Shown piece by piece: positions 1 through 5,419 of a stretch of 8,730 bases of DNA (positions are counted from its first letter, which is position 1; the number at the start of each line of letters is the position of its first letter). The stretch is from LB3-1 sp036401895. GTDB lineage: Bacteria; Chloroflexota; Chloroflexia; Chloroflexales; Kallotenuaceae. The stretch covers positions 1 to 8,730 of the forward strand of contig DASWTW010000275.1 of assembly GCA_036401895.1 (NCBI GenBank). Reading direction: 5' to 3'. The notes under the pieces are model-generated. The model did no database searches, was not told the origin of the DNA, and saw only the letters and a list, made by a program, of their open reading frames with translations. The translations under genes and the position numbers were made by a program.

Positions 1-132
1 CATGTTGCATTGTACGTCGGAGATGGAATGATGGTCTCCGCCAATTCGCCAAAGACCGGCGTGCAACACGTGAGTATTTATGGCGCGTACTGGCAGTCCC
101 GCTTTGCAGGCGGCCTGCGCCCTTATCGCTAG
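1..132 (+). CDS. NlpC/P60-type cysteine peptidase, C-terminal end (5' partial)
   Basis: Frame 1 is open from the first base to the TAG at 130-132 and gives 43 residues. They begin HVALYVGDG and end GGLRPYR. This is the usual end of an NlpC/P60 domain: the His at residue 1 matches the catalytic His of the GHVGIYxG strand, followed by the last beta strands (MMVSANSP, VQHVSIYG) and an aromatic RF-type tail. Such enzymes are papain-like endopeptidases that cleave peptidoglycan stem peptides, normally outside the cytoplasm. The catalytic Cys, any signal peptide and any fused domains lie left of the window, so substrate and localisation cannot be judged. The gene ends 113 bp from the convergent XRE gene, with a strong hairpin between them. 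Family call is fairly sure from the HVALYVGDG strand; the rest is unknown. Confidence 0.72.
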   Translation, partial: HVALYVGDGMMVSANSPKTGVQHVSIYGAYWQSRFAGGLRPYR

Positions 133-156
133 CGCTTCTGACAAGAAACTACACAG

Positions 157-185
157 AGCAGAGTCTAGCATTGCTGGACTCTGCT
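157..185. terminator. Strong hairpin between convergent genes, possible two-way terminator
   Basis: AGCAGAGTC (157-165) is exactly complementary to GACTCTGCT (177-185). Inside it a T-G pair and AGC/GCT (167-169/173-175) extend the stem to about 13 bp around a 3-nt ATT loop. It lies between the NlpC/P60 stop (132) and the XRE stop (246), which face each other. There is no clean U-run on the plus side. On the minus side the following bases are moderately T-rich. A weaker hairpin, CAATC/GATTG (211-215/222-226), lies closer to the XRE end. Position and symmetry suggest a shared terminator, but intrinsic function on either strand is inferred. Confidence 0.55.
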
Positions 186-245
186 GCTATCTCCCGTCGA
201 ACCACAATAGCAATCTGTAACGATTGTTGCGGATCACGAGCTGCG

Positions 246-611
246 CTAGCTATCCGTCGAAGGTTGCTCCTGCTGCTGGCGCAAGAACAATAAGAACATC
301 CGCCCCTGCTGCTGGTATTCCGGCGAGAGCGCATCATACAGCGTGAGAAACGCATTGCGCTCACGATTTGTGCTGGAAAAAGTGCGTGGATCGGGCTGCG
401 CGGCCTCGGCGATCATCTCAAAGGCAGTGGTACGAAACACCTGCGCCAATCCTTCCAGCTCCGAGATCCGAATGCTGGTCTGGGCCGACTCCACGCTGCC
501 GATATACGAGCCGCTGACGCCGATGCGCGAGCCAAGATCTGCTTGCGTCAGCCGATCGCGCTGGCGCTTTTGCTTGATAATTTCACCGATGCGCTCGTTG
601 AGTGATGCCAT
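246..611 (-). CDS. XRE-family helix-turn-helix regulator (121 aa)
   Basis: The protein is a single-domain Cro/C1-type DNA-binding regulator. Residues about 8-66 form the five-helix HTH: IGEIIKQKRQ (helix 1), LTQADLGSRIG (helix 2), SGSYIGSVES (recognition helix), then ISELEGLAQVF and TTAFEMI. The remaining 50 residues, including LYDALSPEYQQQGRMFLLFLRQQQ, look helical and may dimerise. No sensor domain is visible. I chose the ATG at 609-611 because the minus strand carries AGGAGGAGAT directly before it; an upstream in-frame ATG at 653 has no such site and its 14 extra residues look non-coding. The gene lies 154 bp downstream of the histidine phosphatase on the same strand and has a 10-bp inverted repeat in its leader (642-671). 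Own promoter versus read-through cannot be settled. Target genes are unknown. Confidence 0.85.
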   Translation of the reverse strand: MASLNERIGEIIKQKRQRDRLTQADLGSRIGVSGSYIGSVESAQTSIRISELEGLAQVFRTTAFEMIAEAAQPDPRTFSSTNRERNAFLTLYDALSPEYQQQGRMFLLFLRQQQEQPSTDS

Positions 612-641
612 ATCTCCTCCTGAGATCGTCGATGGGTTCGA

Positions 642-671
642 GCCAGGCAGCAAAGACGATCGCTGTCTGGC
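642..671 (-). promoter_or_regulatory. 10-bp inverted repeat in the leader of the XRE gene
   Basis: On plus, GCCAGGCAGC (642-651) and GCTGTCTGGC (662-671) pair over 10 positions with one G-T mismatch (a wobble if transcribed from plus), around a 10-nt spacer. It begins 31 bp upstream of the XRE start codon and 95 bp past the stop of the phosphatase. It could be an operator for the XRE protein, a leader hairpin, or a poor terminator of the phosphatase transcript. No U-run follows on the minus strand, which argues against an intrinsic terminator. Confidence 0.35.
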
Positions 672-765
672 CTGATCGCGCTATGGCTATCGTACGTGAT
701 TCTGGGCTGGATCTGCAACTTTAGTCCGCGCTGCAAGACCGGGAGGAGTTAGCTGGCCGAGGAGG

Positions 766-1428
766 TTAGATGTATGTGCGCAGCGTGTAGGGCAAGTGGC
801 CGGTGTCGTTGTGGGAGACAAGCATCGTCCGCCCGTTGGACTCGACGAGAATCTCGCTGATCCCGCAGTTATGCACATCGGTCTGAATCCAGGCGGCTTC
901 AGAAACGCCGAGCGCTCGACAGACAAAATAGCGCAGAATATTGCCGTGGCAGACAACAAGCTCGTGTCGATCCGAGCGATGCGCCGGGACGAAGTATTTC
1001 TCAAAGGAGCGACGGGCCTGCTGCATTCCCTGCTCGATTCGGCTCCACTCGGTCCCGGCAGTCCACATATCCAGCCATGGCTTTAGCTCTGAGGGCAGCG
1101 TTTGCCGTTTTTCCCAAATCTCTTCATTGGAGCTGGTGGTGTACCACTCGATGAATGCGGCCGGCAGATACGGAATACATTCTTGCAAGAGCCGGGCTGG
1201 TCGTACGGGAACTGCGGGACACGCGGCGGCAATAATGCTGGCCGTCTCTACCGCCCGGCGCAGCGGGCTGTGGTGGATAATATCGATCGGAAGCGCGCTC
1301 AATCGCTGAGCCGTTAGCGCTGCCTGCTCGCGACCTAGCTCAGTTAAGCCGTTCCCAAGGGAATCGAGTGCGCGAGTGATCCGATTGGTTTGTCCGTGCC
1401 GAACCAGATAGAGGATGCGGTTGCCCAT
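766..1428 (-). CDS. Histidine phosphatase superfamily protein, PGAM5-like (220 aa)
   Basis: This is a branch-1 histidine phosphatase, which dephosphorylates through a phospho-histidine intermediate. Residues 8-13 LVRHGQ carry the nucleophile H11 with R10. SPLRRAVETA (54-63) supplies R58, E83 is a plausible acid/base, and VVCHGNILRY (158-167) supplies the second catalytic H161. The C-terminal half (FVCRALG, AWIQTDVHNCGISEI, NGR, DTGHLP) closely follows the PGAM5 pattern as I recall it (CHANVIRY, VCRAL, NNGSI, GDTGFMP). That makes it closer to PGAM5/SixA-type protein phosphatases than to sugar-phosphate mutases. There is no signal peptide or membrane segment, so it should be cytosolic. AGAGAG lies 5 nt before the ATG. 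It begins 62 bp after the stop of an upstream XRE gene on the same strand and may be cotranscribed with it. The substrate is unknown. Confidence 0.88.
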   Translation of the reverse strand: MGNRILYLVRHGQTNRITRALDSLGNGLTELGREQAALTAQRLSALPIDIIHHSPLRRAVETASIIAAACPAVPVRPARLLQECIPYLPAAFIEWYTTSSNEEIWEKRQTLPSELKPWLDMWTAGTEWSRIEQGMQQARRSFEKYFVPAHRSDRHELVVCHGNILRYFVCRALGVSEAAWIQTDVHNCGISEILVESNGRTMLVSHNDTGHLPYTLRTYI

Positions 1429-1490
1429 GTTGGCTCTCTGCTTAACGGAACGTTGATCAGGAACGAACAGCCTGTCACGGCTAGCTGCCT

Positions 1491-1778
1491 TTACCGCTCA
1501 TCGCCGACCTCGCGCTGCGCGGCATCTTGTGGCCGCACATGCGACCGGCTGGTTCCGGCACGAGGTGTAAGATCGTCGAAGATGAACAGATCGGCGACCG
1601 CTACACCCAGCGCCTCAGCTATTCGTTCGAGCGTTTCAAATGAAGGAGCGCTAATCCCTCGTTCGATGTTGCTGACAAAATCCACAGAAATATCTGCTGC
1701 TTCCGCAAATTGCTCCTGCGTAAGATCGCGGTATCGTCGGAGTTGCCGTAATCGCCGGCCAAACTTAACCCGTAGCAT
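1491..1778 (-). CDS. Small XRE-family regulator (95 aa)
   Basis: This compact Cro/C1-type regulator is nearly all HTH. FGRRLRQLRRYRDLTQEQFAEAADIS is helices 1-2, VDFVSNIERG the recognition helix (about residues 32-41), and SFETLERIAEALGVAVADLF the closing helices up to residue 65. About 28 polar residues (TPRAGTSRSHVRPQDAAQ) follow and are probably disordered. The likely start is the ATG at 1776-1778, which places MLRVKFG directly before helix 1. An in-frame ATG at 1826 would add 16 residues of no HTH character and has no ribosome site. The chosen start has only AAGGG about 13 nt upstream, so it is less certain than the others. It lies 62 bp before the PGAM5-like gene on the same strand, so it may regulate that gene and itself. 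No sensor domain is visible. Confidence 0.85.
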   Translation of the reverse strand: MLRVKFGRRLRQLRRYRDLTQEQFAEAADISVDFVSNIERGISAPSFETLERIAEALGVAVADLFIFDDLTPRAGTSRSHVRPQDAAQREVGDER

Positions 1779-1783
1779 GCTGA

Positions 1784-1797
1784 TACAAACCCTTGTA
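1784..1797 (-). promoter_or_regulatory. Short inverted repeat just upstream of the XRE start, possible auto-operator
   Basis: TACAAACCCTTGTA is an inverted repeat with 5-bp arms (TACAA/TTGTA) and a 4-bp centre. It lies within 20 bp upstream of the start codon at 1778, in the leader or over the ribosome site (AAGGG is part of it). XRE repressors commonly bind such half-site pairs near their own start. The surrounding 1781-1860 is only about 45 % G+C. I found no convincing -35/-10 pair here. Confidence 0.25.
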
Positions 1798-1951
1798 AAT
1801 ATACGGGTCCAAGGATATGGGAGCATAACTACGTGTGAAACCGACTAGTAATGCGTCAAACTCCTATCAATAGTACGTCTTAAGGAAGACCGACTTCTTC
1901 GGGTGCCGCTACTCGTATTGAGAGTACGACATAAAGGTAGAGTACACCGTA

Positions 1952-1974
1952 TCGCTATGACTGCCAAGTAGCGA
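1952..1974 (-). terminator. Weak hairpin downstream of the alpha/beta hydrolase
   Basis: TCGCTA (1952-1957) pairs with TAGCGA (1969-1974) around 11 nt. After a 2-nt bulge, GTA/TAC would add three more pairs. It starts 14 bp past the stop of the hydrolase (1988) in its direction of transcription. No U-run follows on minus, so this is at best a weak terminator or an RNA 3'-end hairpin. A smaller repeat, TACTC/GAGTA, follows at 1910-1926. Confidence 0.25.
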
Positions 1975-1987
1975 CATACGCATGGCC

Positions 1988-2761
1988 TTATGAGCCAGGT
2001 GCCTGTAGAAAGGCCAGGATCGTGCTGAAAAAGGCGTCTGGCGCTTCGGCGTGGACCCAGTGACCCGCGCCCTTAACGGTGACGAGCTGGGCCTGCGGAA
2101 AGAGCGTCTCGATCTGGGGCCGATCTTCGTCCTGAATATAATCTGAGGTCTCGCCGCGTACAAAGAGTGTAGGCTTGTCAAAGTGGCTGGTGGACTCGAT
2201 GGCGCCGATGATCGCGTCATAGGTCTGGTAGATGCCGTCGAGATTGATCTTCCAGGCGAAGCGGCCGGCATCGTCGCGGGTAACGTTGGTAAGCAAGAAC
2301 TGTCGGGTCGGCGCATAGTCGATCTTGCTGGCCAGCGCTCGATCCAGCTCCGCGCGGCTGGTGTACTCGCTCAGATTCAGCTCGCACAGCGCGTCAAAGA
2401 TTGTGTCGTGGTGGGGCGGGTAGGCTTTGGGCGCGATGTCCACGACGATCAGCTTTTCCACCAGCTCGGGGTAGCTCAGCGCGAACTGCATGGCGGTCTT
2501 GCCGCCCATCGAGTGGCCGAGCAGGTGGGCCAAGGTGAGACTCTGCTCCTGCATAAAATCCCGCAGATCCTCGGCCATAAGCAAGTAGCTGGACTCGTCG
2601 CTGTGGGGCGACGCGCCGTGGTTGCGCTGATCGACGGCGAAGACGGTGTAATGCTCGCCGAAACGTTTGCTCAGGGTATTCCAGTTGGTCAGCGAGCCGA
2701 ACAGCCCGTGCAAGATGATCAGCGGCGCGCCCTGGCCGTAGCGTTGGTAATTGAGCTGCAT
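1988..2761 (-). CDS. Alpha/beta-fold hydrolase, YbfF/ABHD11-like esterase (257 aa)
   Basis: This is a complete single-domain serine hydrolase. LIILHGLFGS (14-23) carries the HG oxyanion motif, VDQRNHGAS (43-51) is the conserved strand-4 loop, and GHSMGG (82-87) holds the nucleophile S84. LFVRGETSDYI supplies the acid D207, and GAGHWVHAEAP supplies H234. The length and the HGLFGS, DQRNHG, GHSMGGK pattern match the YbfF/ABHD11 branch of esterases, which hydrolyse short acyl esters or acyl-CoA thioesters. The exact substrate cannot be read. No signal peptide is present, so it should be cytosolic. TGGAG lies 7 nt before the ATG. The gene stands alone on minus: its promoter region (2762-2975) is shared with the divergent Memo-like gene, and 209 bp without a gene separate it from the next XRE gene. 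Confidence 0.9.
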   Translation of the reverse strand: MQLNYQRYGQGAPLIILHGLFGSLTNWNTLSKRFGEHYTVFAVDQRNHGASPHSDESSYLLMAEDLRDFMQEQSLTLAHLLGHSMGGKTAMQFALSYPELVEKLIVVDIAPKAYPPHHDTIFDALCELNLSEYTSRAELDRALASKIDYAPTRQFLLTNVTRDDAGRFAWKINLDGIYQTYDAIIGAIESTSHFDKPTLFVRGETSDYIQDEDRPQIETLFPQAQLVTVKGAGHWVHAEAPDAFFSTILAFLQAPGS

Positions 2762-2790
2762 GTGATACTCCAGGTGATAGCTTTGTCTTC

Positions 2791-2796
2791 ATTCTA
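2791..2796 (-). promoter_or_regulatory. Candidate -10 element for the alpha/beta hydrolase
   Basis: On minus the sequence reads TAGAAT (one mismatch from TATAAT), preceded directly by TG and 29 bp upstream of the start codon. No good -35 element is seen 16-18 bp further up (GCGGAA at 17 bp). The call rests on this box and on the divergent layout only. Confidence 0.25.
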
Positions 2797-2922
2797 CAGC
2801 GACTCGCCGGGTCTTCCGCAGATCACAGCCAGCGCTGAGCTGTTCGCGAGATGTTCTTTCTGCCGCCAGGTTGCCCCTGCTGCCGGCGCGTAGGAACGAT
2901 CGTCGCGCTGGTGGAGTTCAGC

Positions 2923-2928
2923 TATAAT
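2923..2928 (+). promoter_or_regulatory. Perfect TATAAT -10 box for the Memo-like gene
   Basis: TATAAT stands 47 bp upstream of the start at 2976 in otherwise G+C-rich sequence, where a chance match is less likely. The -35 position (2900-2905, TCGTCG) does not resemble TTGACA, and there is no TGN extension, so an activator or a weak promoter is possible. The predicted leader contains a bulged hairpin, GCCCGAG/CTCCGGGC (2935-2941/2948-2955). It is well placed to drive the Memo-like and mini-DinB genes together. Confidence 0.45.
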
Positions 2929-2975
2929 CGTGCTGCCCGAGCGCCTGCTCCGGGCGATGGCTTAGCGGGGAGAAG

Positions 2976-3863
2976 ATGATGAAGCTTGATCTAGAGCGAT
3001 TGCGCCGCGAAATTCACGCCCTGTATCAAGGTGAGCTAGCGCAGCTTGGCGAGCACGGCACGCTGGAAGTTCTTGACGCAGCCCGCCAGTGGGACTTCGC
3101 GTCGACGCTGCGGGCCGGCGGTGTGGTCGTCTTTCCCCACACCAACCCGCTCGACTCGGGCCTGCACACAGCCGCCGCCGTTAACGCCTGCCTCGACAGC
3201 GGCGCGGATCGCGTGATCGTGGTCAGCGTGCTGCACGCATTCACGCAAGAGATGGAGAATGCGCGGATTCAGGTTGCCGCCGGCGATGATCCGGCCAGCT
3301 GGCCTTTCTGGGGCATTCAAGGGCCGGGGATCGACGGGCGCGATGAGTGGCGGGGCGATCATGCGCTGCTTTGTTTTCGGCATTTCTGGGCCGCCGAGAC
3401 CAAACGGCGCGGCATCAAAGGGCCTGAGCTGATCGAGCGCTACCCGTATCTCACAGGCGGCAGGCCCGAGCGTTTGCCGGGCATCGACGAGCTGTCGCGG
3501 CTGGCAGAGAACGCGGTGATCGTCTCGACTGCCGACTCGCTGCACCATGGGATTGGCTACGGCGATCCGCCTGAGCGATCGTATCATCCTGATGCCGAAG
3601 GACTGGCCTTTGCTCGCCGAACGATCGAGGAAGGCATCGACCTTTTGGGACGCGGTGATTATCCGGGCTATGTGCAGCATTGCTTGCGTGCCAAAAGTGA
3701 TGCCCGTGATGCCGGCTCGGTGTTTCGGTACGTGGCCGGGCCGCTGCAAGGGCATATTGTGGACTTGAAGTATAGCGACGCGACAGAGCTGTATCGACAG
3801 CCGGCTCCAACCTGGGTTGCGGCGGCGCTGGTGGAGTGGCTGGCTGCGCAGCCGGCTGTGTAA
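2976..3863 (+). CDS. Divergent Memo-like (AmmeMemoRadiSam B / LigB-fold) protein (295 aa)
   Basis: I recognise a distant Memo-family pattern. VVFPHTNPLDSGLHTAA (51-67) followed by DRVIVVSVLHAF (78-89) parallels the PHAGYxYSG and ILGPSH strands, placing H55 and H87 at the metal-site histidines. DHALLCFRHF (128-137) parallels EHSxExxLPF, and VIVSTADSLHHG (181-192) parallels the SSDxxH strand. SDARDAGSVF (241-250) parallels ICGRHPIGVL, with D242 where human MEMO1 has C244. Memo proteins resemble extradiol dioxygenases (LigB); human MEMO1 binds copper or iron, and bacterial relatives are of unknown function. No signal peptide is seen. The first ATG is 3 nt after GGGGAG and the second (2979) 6 nt, so the second may be the true start. 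The mini-DinB gene follows after 53 bp and may share the transcript. Alignment is from memory, hence moderate confidence. Confidence 0.6.
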   Translation: MMKLDLERLRREIHALYQGELAQLGEHGTLEVLDAARQWDFASTLRAGGVVVFPHTNPLDSGLHTAAAVNACLDSGADRVIVVSVLHAFTQEMENARIQVAAGDDPASWPFWGIQGPGIDGRDEWRGDHALLCFRHFWAAETKRRGIKGPELIERYPYLTGGRPERLPGIDELSRLAENAVIVSTADSLHHGIGYGDPPERSYHPDAEGLAFARRTIEEGIDLLGRGDYPGYVQHCLRAKSDARDAGSVFRYVAGPLQGHIVDLKYSDATELYRQPAPTWVAAALVEWLAAQPAV

Positions 3864-3916
3864 GTGCCTGTACAAGCTAGCGGACTGATGCGACAACACA
3901 CTCTGATAAGGAGTAT

Positions 3917-4414
3917 ATGATGACCGACTCACGCCGTACGGTACCAGTGGCCGGCTCCGAGCTTGAAGTGCTCGACGCTCAGCTTCAGCGCTGTCAGGAA
4001 ACACTACTGATGAAAATCGAGGGGCTGAGCGACGAAGATCTGCGTCGCTCGGTCGTGCCTTCCGGCGTAACGCTGCTGGGTATGGTCAAACACCTGGCCT
4101 ACGTGCATCGCTGGTGGTTTCGCGCGGTGTTTCTGGGCGAAACTGTGGAGTTTCCCTGGTCCGATGCCGACCCTGATGGCGACTGGCGAGTCGAGGCTGA
4201 CGATACAACCACAGCGATCGTCGCGCTTTACCAGGACGAGACGGCGCGCTCACATGCGATTATTCAAGCCGCCGGCTTGGACGATGTCGCCAAGAACTCG
4301 CCGCGTGGGCATACGCTGCGCCGGATCGCTGTGCATATGATCCAGGAGATCGCGCGCCACAACGGACACGCCGATATTCTACGCGAGTTGATCGACGGCA
4401 AGACTGGAGAATAA
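3917..4414 (+). CDS. Mini-DinB / DUF664 family four-helix metal protein (165 aa)
   Basis: The protein has the DUF664 (DinB superfamily) pattern. An N-terminal helix runs over about residues 15-36, GMVKHLAYVHRWWF (55-68) carries the metal ligand H59, and HMIQEIARHNGHADILRELIDG (140-161) carries H148 and H151, with E144 close by. DinB-like proteins form a four-helix bundle with a divalent metal. Some act as thiol transferases (bacillithiol or mycothiol linked), but most DUF664 members have no assigned reaction. The length is typical for the family. AAGGAG (3908-3913) lies 3 nt before the first ATG and 6 nt before a second adjacent ATG (3920), which may be the true start. It is 53 bp downstream of the Memo-like gene on the same strand and probably cotranscribed. 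It ends facing the nucleoside hydrolase gene. Confidence 0.88.
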   Translation: MMTDSRRTVPVAGSELEVLDAQLQRCQETLLMKIEGLSDEDLRRSVVPSGVTLLGMVKHLAYVHRWWFRAVFLGETVEFPWSDADPDGDWRVEADDTTTAIVALYQDETARSHAIIQAAGLDDVAKNSPRGHTLRRIAVHMIQEIARHNGHADILRELIDGKTGE

Positions 4415-4441
4415 ATCTATTCTTCTTGATATAAGATTTAT
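4411..4441. terminator. A+T-rich inverted repeat between convergent genes
   Basis: ATAAATCT (4411-4418) and AGATTTAT (4434-4441) are exact complements around a 15-nt spacer. The left arm includes the stop codon of the mini-DinB gene. An alternative inner pairing, TCTT/AAGA (4424-4427/4433-4436), is possible. The repeat lies between convergent stops at 4414 and 4469. It could end transcripts from both sides, but the stem has only two G-C pairs, so an intrinsic terminator would be weak. Confidence 0.35.
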
Positions 4442-4468
4442 GGATCGCCTCAAATCAGCAGATCTGTG

Positions 4469-5419
4469 CTAGCGCTGAGCCGCTTCGCTCAAAAGCTGGC
4501 GCAGCAGCGTTTTCCAGCGATCGAAATCAAGTGCGTAGCAGATGTCGAGATTCGCCGGTTGATTCAGCACGCCCCAGCGATCGACAACCGTCATACCCCG
4601 AGTTAGCTCGCTCTTCGTCTCGACGGCAACATAGCAGCGCTCGCGAACGGTGCAGATCGTGGGATCGAGCGCGACCGACATAGCCACCGGGTCGGGCTGG
4701 GTGAGGCCGGCCTCTTGCAGCCACTCGGTGCTGGCGCGCAGCGCCGCCGCGTTACAATCCACCGCCAGCTCGGCCAGCGGTCCCAGCGCTCGGATATCGG
4801 CCAGCTCTTCCAGACTGAGCACGGCCTCACCCAGCGAGTGCTCATGGCCGATCATCAGGATCGGCATGCCTGACTGAAACACAATCTGCGCGGCCTCGGG
4901 ATCGCACCAGATGTTGTACTCGGCTGCCGGCGTGATGTTGCCGATCGTATTGGCCGCGCCGCCCATCACATAGCACTGCTGGACCTGATGCGCGATCTCG
5001 GGCGCTTTGGTGAGCGCTGCCGCGACGTTGGTCAGCGGTCCCAGCGTGACCAGCGTGATCACGCCCGCGTGCTCGCCGGTAACGCGGATCAGCGCATCAA
5101 CAGCGTGCTCCGGCTCGGGCTGCTGCTTGGGCGCGGGCAGATTGAGATCGCCCATGCCGTCGGCGCCGTGAAAAAACGTGGCATCGTTGGCCGGCCGCAG
5201 CAGCGGCTTGGCAAGGCCGCGATAGACCGGCACGTTGGCGCCGGCGCGCTCGACAACCGTCAGCGCGTTGCGGGTAGCCTGCTCAACATGGACATTGCCG
5301 GCCACCGTTGTAATCGCCGCGACCTGCACATCGGGCGAGCGCAGCGCCATCATCAGCGCGACGGCATCATCGGAGGCGGTATCGGTGTCGATCAGAAAAA
5401 TGCGTTGCTTCGCAGTCAT
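4469..5419 (-). CDS. Nucleoside hydrolase, inosine-uridine preferring family (316 aa)
   Basis: This enzyme family cleaves the N-glycosidic bond of ribonucleosides, giving ribose and a free base for salvage or catabolism. DTDTASDDA (11-19) is the family's DxDxxxDD calcium/ribose motif, with D13 and D18 as likely ligands. TTVAGNV (37-43), FFHGADGMG (82-90), LVTLGPLTN (123-131) and MGGAANTIGNITPAAEYN (152-169) are the standard ribose-binding blocks. QPDPVAM (241-247) supplies the third calcium ligand, D243. There P242 stands where the protozoal enzyme has its catalytic HD histidine, so substrate choice may differ. The length is typical. I start at 5419, after GAGGAG 10 nt upstream; the open frame continues 90 codons further up, but those residues resemble nothing and lie in A+T-rich intergenic DNA. 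The gene is transcribed away from the ceramidase-like gene. Confidence 0.9.
   Translation of the reverse strand: MTAKQRIFLIDTDTASDDAVALMMALRSPDVQVAAITTVAGNVHVEQATRNALTVVERAGANVPVYRGLAKPLLRPANDATFFHGADGMGDLNLPAPKQQPEPEHAVDALIRVTGEHAGVITLVTLGPLTNVAAALTKAPEIAHQVQQCYVMGGAANTIGNITPAAEYNIWCDPEAAQIVFQSGMPILMIGHEHSLGEAVLSLEELADIRALGPLAELAVDCNAAALRASTEWLQEAGLTQPDPVAMSVALDPTICTVRERCYVAVETKSELTRGMTVVDRWGVLNQPANLDICYALDFDRWKTLLRQLLSEAAQR

Noticed and set aside
612..653. Upstream ATG for the 121-residue XRE protein
   Set aside because: The perfect AGGAGG lies inside this extension, directly before the ATG at 611, so the shorter form is favoured.
1853..1859. TTGACG on minus as a -35 box for the small XRE gene
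   Set aside because: No -10 box at 16-18 bp; the nearest TAGTTA is 22 bp away.
2183..2893. 236-codon plus frame opposite the alpha/beta hydrolase
   Set aside because: The minus frame has a complete Ser-Asp-His triad; the plus product is low-complexity Val/Gly/Ala-rich and lacks a ribosome site.
3036..4004. 322-codon minus frame under the Memo-like gene
   Set aside because: It covers the coding plus frame and crosses into the next gene; composition is that of a shadow of G+C-rich coding DNA.
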